A DNA stretch of 64,000 nt from Lineus longissimus (Eukaryota > Nemertea > Pilidiophora > Heteronemertea > Lineidae), in the NCBI RefSeq assembly GCF_910592395.1, contig NC_088322.1, positions 15,185,431 to 15,249,430 on the forward strand. The letters are read 5' to 3'. Shown here piece by piece: positions 60,817 to 64,000 of the stretch. The notes under the pieces are model-generated. The model did not search any database. It was not told where the DNA came from and was given only the letters and a program-made list of their open reading frames with translations. Position 1 is the stretch's first letter. The number at the start of each line of letters is the position of its first letter. Position numbers and translations under genes: made by a program.

Positions 60817-62136
60817 ATAATTATATATTGTTAATATATCAAAATTAGATTTGAAATTATTACACTTATATAAATTTTGTTTTAAAGTTGGCAGCGATGA
60901 GCTAGTTATCAACCATAAGGACTGGGAAAACGATATAAAATTGAAAATCTGAAAATGTTACACAACTACAAAATCTTTCTAAAGTAGTTTATTATTTGGT
61001 ACCTAACACAATCTTCGTCAAGAGTGTTGAGACGAAATTTGCGTTATTCGGCGAATTCACCGCATGGCCCCCATGTTGGCTGCCGATTAGCAAGTGTAAC
61101 AATGTACACATCGCCGTGTACATCTCTGTGCACATCTGCATCAACGTTTCTAGCAGGTTCTGTTGAAATCCAAGATGGCGTCCGATTTGTATGCGATGAA
61201 ATGCTCAGACAGACCAGGGAGGTTATCTGCGTTTGAACCTCTGAGGACAGGCTAATAATGTGGTCATCGGTCTTAATCTTACTCCCCCAAATAGAGTTCT
61301 CCCCCCCCCCCCCACCCAGTCCTTACGGTATAATCTAAAGCAATATTAACCTGAAGATTACGAGATGGGCCTTATAAGACTTGAGCTTGAGACAGTGATA
61401 TACCGTGCCACTATTTAAAGGGGGCTAATAACAACACTAAAGCTTTACGATTAAGAGAAGGAACACTTAATACATAAACCTGAGTTTCGTATGAGCAAAG
61501 TCTTATAGTGCCTAATGATACATCAGTATATCACTGCTGCTATATACTGGTATATATAACACATACAGTTATGACACCCTCGATGAGACAAATATTGGGG
61601 ATGCTGTTTGGGGGCCTTGGTTTTTTCAGGTTTTGTACATTTTCTTTAGAACTACAGTGCTTGAGCGAGAAGTCATTATCATCAAGCTGTCCTTTTTGCA
61701 ATCTTTTCGCAGTCTAATCCCACCTCCTCCCAATGTAAACGATCTTTGTAGGTAATTTGGTGATGGGGTTTCGCCTCACTTTACCTTATGAAAGAAACCT
61801 TAATAACCGACTCTCGCTACCAGATGGCTTTCTCGCGAGTTCTGAATCTGAAACACTTCTGCCTGATAAGTTCATGTTACCATCAAGTTTATGAACGATA
61901 ACGGCTTGAATGGCAACAGACACATGGCGGGCTGCTGCCTAAAGACATAAATACATCTATCAAAACAAATTCTTTTTAAATATGATATGCTATCATTTGT
62001 TTTGCTTTGATCGTATAGCCATGGAAGCTTTGTTAGTTGTTTTAAGGTTCCAGGAAATACTTGCATGTGTATCGTACATACACCTGTGCAATAGAACATA
62101 ATGAATAGAAGAATCGGTCACCGACTTGTGGTTATA
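60817..62136. other. Intergenic, no supported gene
   Basis: Contains (C)13 at 61301-61313 and a strong YY1-like CCAAGATGGCGTCC at 61170-61183. Short frames only. Confidence 0.55.
61301..61313. repeat. (C)13 homopolymer
   Basis: Thirteen uninterrupted C; length uncertain. Confidence 0.95.
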
Positions 62137-62346
62137 TTTTTCCACATTGAGGATGAGATACATTTCTTTCTGTTATGCACCTGCAACTCTGGTTTCAGGC
62201 TAACAATATACAACATCTCTTTTGCTTTTTAAATAATTGATAAGTCTCTTTATGAGATATTTTCATTGATTTACATGAATGTTTACATGTGTAACATTTT
62301 CCCCACATTGAGGATGAATTACATTTATTTTTGTTATGGCATGCAA
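62137..62346. repeat. Direct repeat pair, ~50 bp, 160 bp apart
   Basis: 62137-62186 and 62297-62346 share CCACATTGAGGATGA, TACATTT, TGTTATG and TGCAA in register. A local duplication of about 160 bp. Confidence 0.75.
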
Positions 62347-62512
62347 GTCTTCGAGAATTATAAACGAGGCTTAAACGATATAGTAGAAGTGAAGGGAAAC
62401 GCCATTGAAGGAGCACCGTCGTTTCATTGTAACCAGTCTTAAGAGACAACAGGACACTTCTCCCGTTCAACTTCATCAGACATGTCAGTCGACACGTTAT
62501 GAATATGCATCC

Positions 62513-62546
62513 CCTCTACATCACATCACATCAAATCACATCAGAT
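62513..62546. repeat. (CATCA)n-type microsatellite
   Basis: CATCACATCACATCAAATCA and following ATCACATCAG form an imperfect pentanucleotide run. Confidence 0.7.
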
Positions 62547-62549
62547 TGA

Positions 62550-64000
62550 CTCTCCATACGACCAACGCTGTAGATTTCCAATTTCGGTGATTATGTAGCA
62601 GATTCGTGTTTCCATGACAACGGGAGGTAGGGAATGCATTACCGTCAGATACCTTAGAGCGAGGCATTAGATATAAAATTGAACCACCATTGATCTCATC
62701 TTGTAATATTAAATTCCATTTTCTCGTCTTGAAAGGTTTGGGGAAAAGTGTGGAGTTGAAATAGTTGAAACTTTTCGCTGACTGGATCATGGCGACAGAA
62801 ACGAGATCAACAGTTCAGGTGCTGGCGAAAATGGATTCATTTGTCCTGGGTGAACACTTGAGAAGCTATAGTGTTTGGAGATGGTGTGATTTAAACAGCT
62901 TTTTGAGATCAAATCCAAACACTTGGTGTGACACTGCTTTGATTTTCACCCACCTGTTCACATCACTCATCAGAGCCAGCATTTGAGCATTGGCTCAAGG
63001 AAGCGCTCCGTCAGAAAGAGGCACGGCTTGTTATGAAAATAGCCAATAAATACGCCACTTCTCCCAGGATTCCGCACCGTGAAATAATTTCACACCTCCC
63101 TCCCAAGCGAGTGATCAGAATGATGATAAACCCCGCCAGTTGATCACCCGAACATGATAAAGGCGTATTTACTTAACCTCGGACAAGAGCTGTCCGATTA
63201 ATAAAACACTAAACAATCTGTAACCATTAAATTTACATATACATGAGCTCTCCTGTAATCGGCCGGGCGGGGAGGGGAATAAATCAGCACTTCATCAGCA
63301 ATTCATCATTCCCAATGATGAATCTATTAATTCCTCCACTATAGAATCTCATTAAGGCGCCGTAAAATTCATGGCTCGCTTTTCACTTCATTATTTGCTT
63401 GTAAAAACTCGCGGTTGGATTATTTCATTGTGTGGAGTGATTTGTCGCCAGCTTGAGACGATGATAGATTGGTTATTGCGCAAATAGAGGAGAACGGGGT
63501 TCTGACGAGGGAGGCGGGACCGGTATGGGAGAGAGTAGCGGCTAGGGAGGATAGGAGCAAACAATGTCGGGGATGGGGCAGTTCTGGAGGCGGTACTTTG
63601 ACTTCTTTAGCGTTAGCTCTAACGGGGAGGTTTTAGCTTTGGCTTGTAATTTTGTCAACAAAGTTGGCCGCTCATCGCCGAGAACTGGACTTCGCACCGA
63701 ACCGTGCCCTCGTCGCCTGCTGTCGACCACGTGCGCATGCGGTTGGGAGAATTTCCTCCTCAATCAAGAGAATTAGCTAAAATCCCCTTCGATATCTCCT
63801 AGCAGTTAACGAAGCGAAATGAATAGGGAAGAAGGTGCAGTGATTAGCGATTGTGGTCGGGTATTCCCTTTTTAATTAAGAAGATTTACATCTAACGCTC
63901 AGCGTTCCCAATACTTTTAATAGCTCGGTAGAAGGTCTCGGGTTATCATAAGAGATTGAAGGCGTCGAGTTTCACCTTAGGTTCGATTTGTGGGCCTAAT
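62550..64000. other. Intergenic; possible regulatory DNA near 62990-63420
   Basis: No gene recognised. Short frames at 62765-62986 and 63564-63776 match nothing I know. 62990-63420 is rich in homeodomain-type cores (TTAAT, ATTA, CATTAA) and GATA-like TGATAA words, with CCAATAAATACG and GGCGTATTTA. It lacks repeats, so it reads like conserved enhancer DNA. This is an impression only. Confidence 0.3.

Overview
The window is nuclear DNA of an invertebrate animal, most likely a marine one. It is AT-leaning and gene-poor, with introns, dispersed inverted-repeat elements, degenerate minisatellites, long G/C homopolymers and a eukaryotic tRNA-Ile(AAT). There are no operons, bacterial ribosome-binding sites or CRISPR arrays. 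I cannot name the species or phylum.

The main content is a head-to-tail tandem duplication. Unit 1 is 3994-11139 and unit 2 is 11140-17788. Each unit carries one intact gene for a secreted protein of about 440 residues: signal peptide, strongly hydrophobic segment, heptad-repeat coiled coil, long helical body and a cysteine-containing C-terminal region. The organisation resembles the SE-cephalotoxin / rapunzel-like family, known from cephalopod venom glands, cnidarians, fish and other animals. I made that assignment by eye. Both genes appear to have the same structure: a TATA-like box, a non-coding first exon, a 276-bp 5'UTR intron, one exon holding the whole reading frame, a roughly 500-bp 3'UTR intron, and a last exon ending at an AATAAA signal.

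The units differ by large indels. Unit 1 alone has 4563-5872, an inverted-repeat element at 6615-7276 just upstream of its gene, and 10168-10614. Unit 2 alone has 11414-11711 and 15651-17198. By hand count the shared non-coding DNA differs by about 1.5-3%, whereas the coding exons differ by about 4.4% with mostly amino-acid-changing substitutions. The two copies are therefore diverging in protein sequence faster than their surroundings.

The remaining ~46 kb (17.8-64 kb) and the first ~4 kb hold no protein gene I can support. They contain a tRNA-Ile gene (53385-53458, minus), tRNA-like relics, a six-copy array of ~145-bp repeats (20.9-21.65 kb) inside a zone of old local duplications (18.0-23.1 kb), minisatellites at 2.74-3.05 kb and 59.8 kb, a perfect 35-bp inverted repeat at 29.6 kb, a microRNA-precursor-like hairpin at 60.4 kb, a TA-flanked Tc1/mariner-type miniature element at 60.64 kb, and many scattered YY1-like AAnATGGCGGC motifs. 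The last kilobase looks like possible regulatory DNA.
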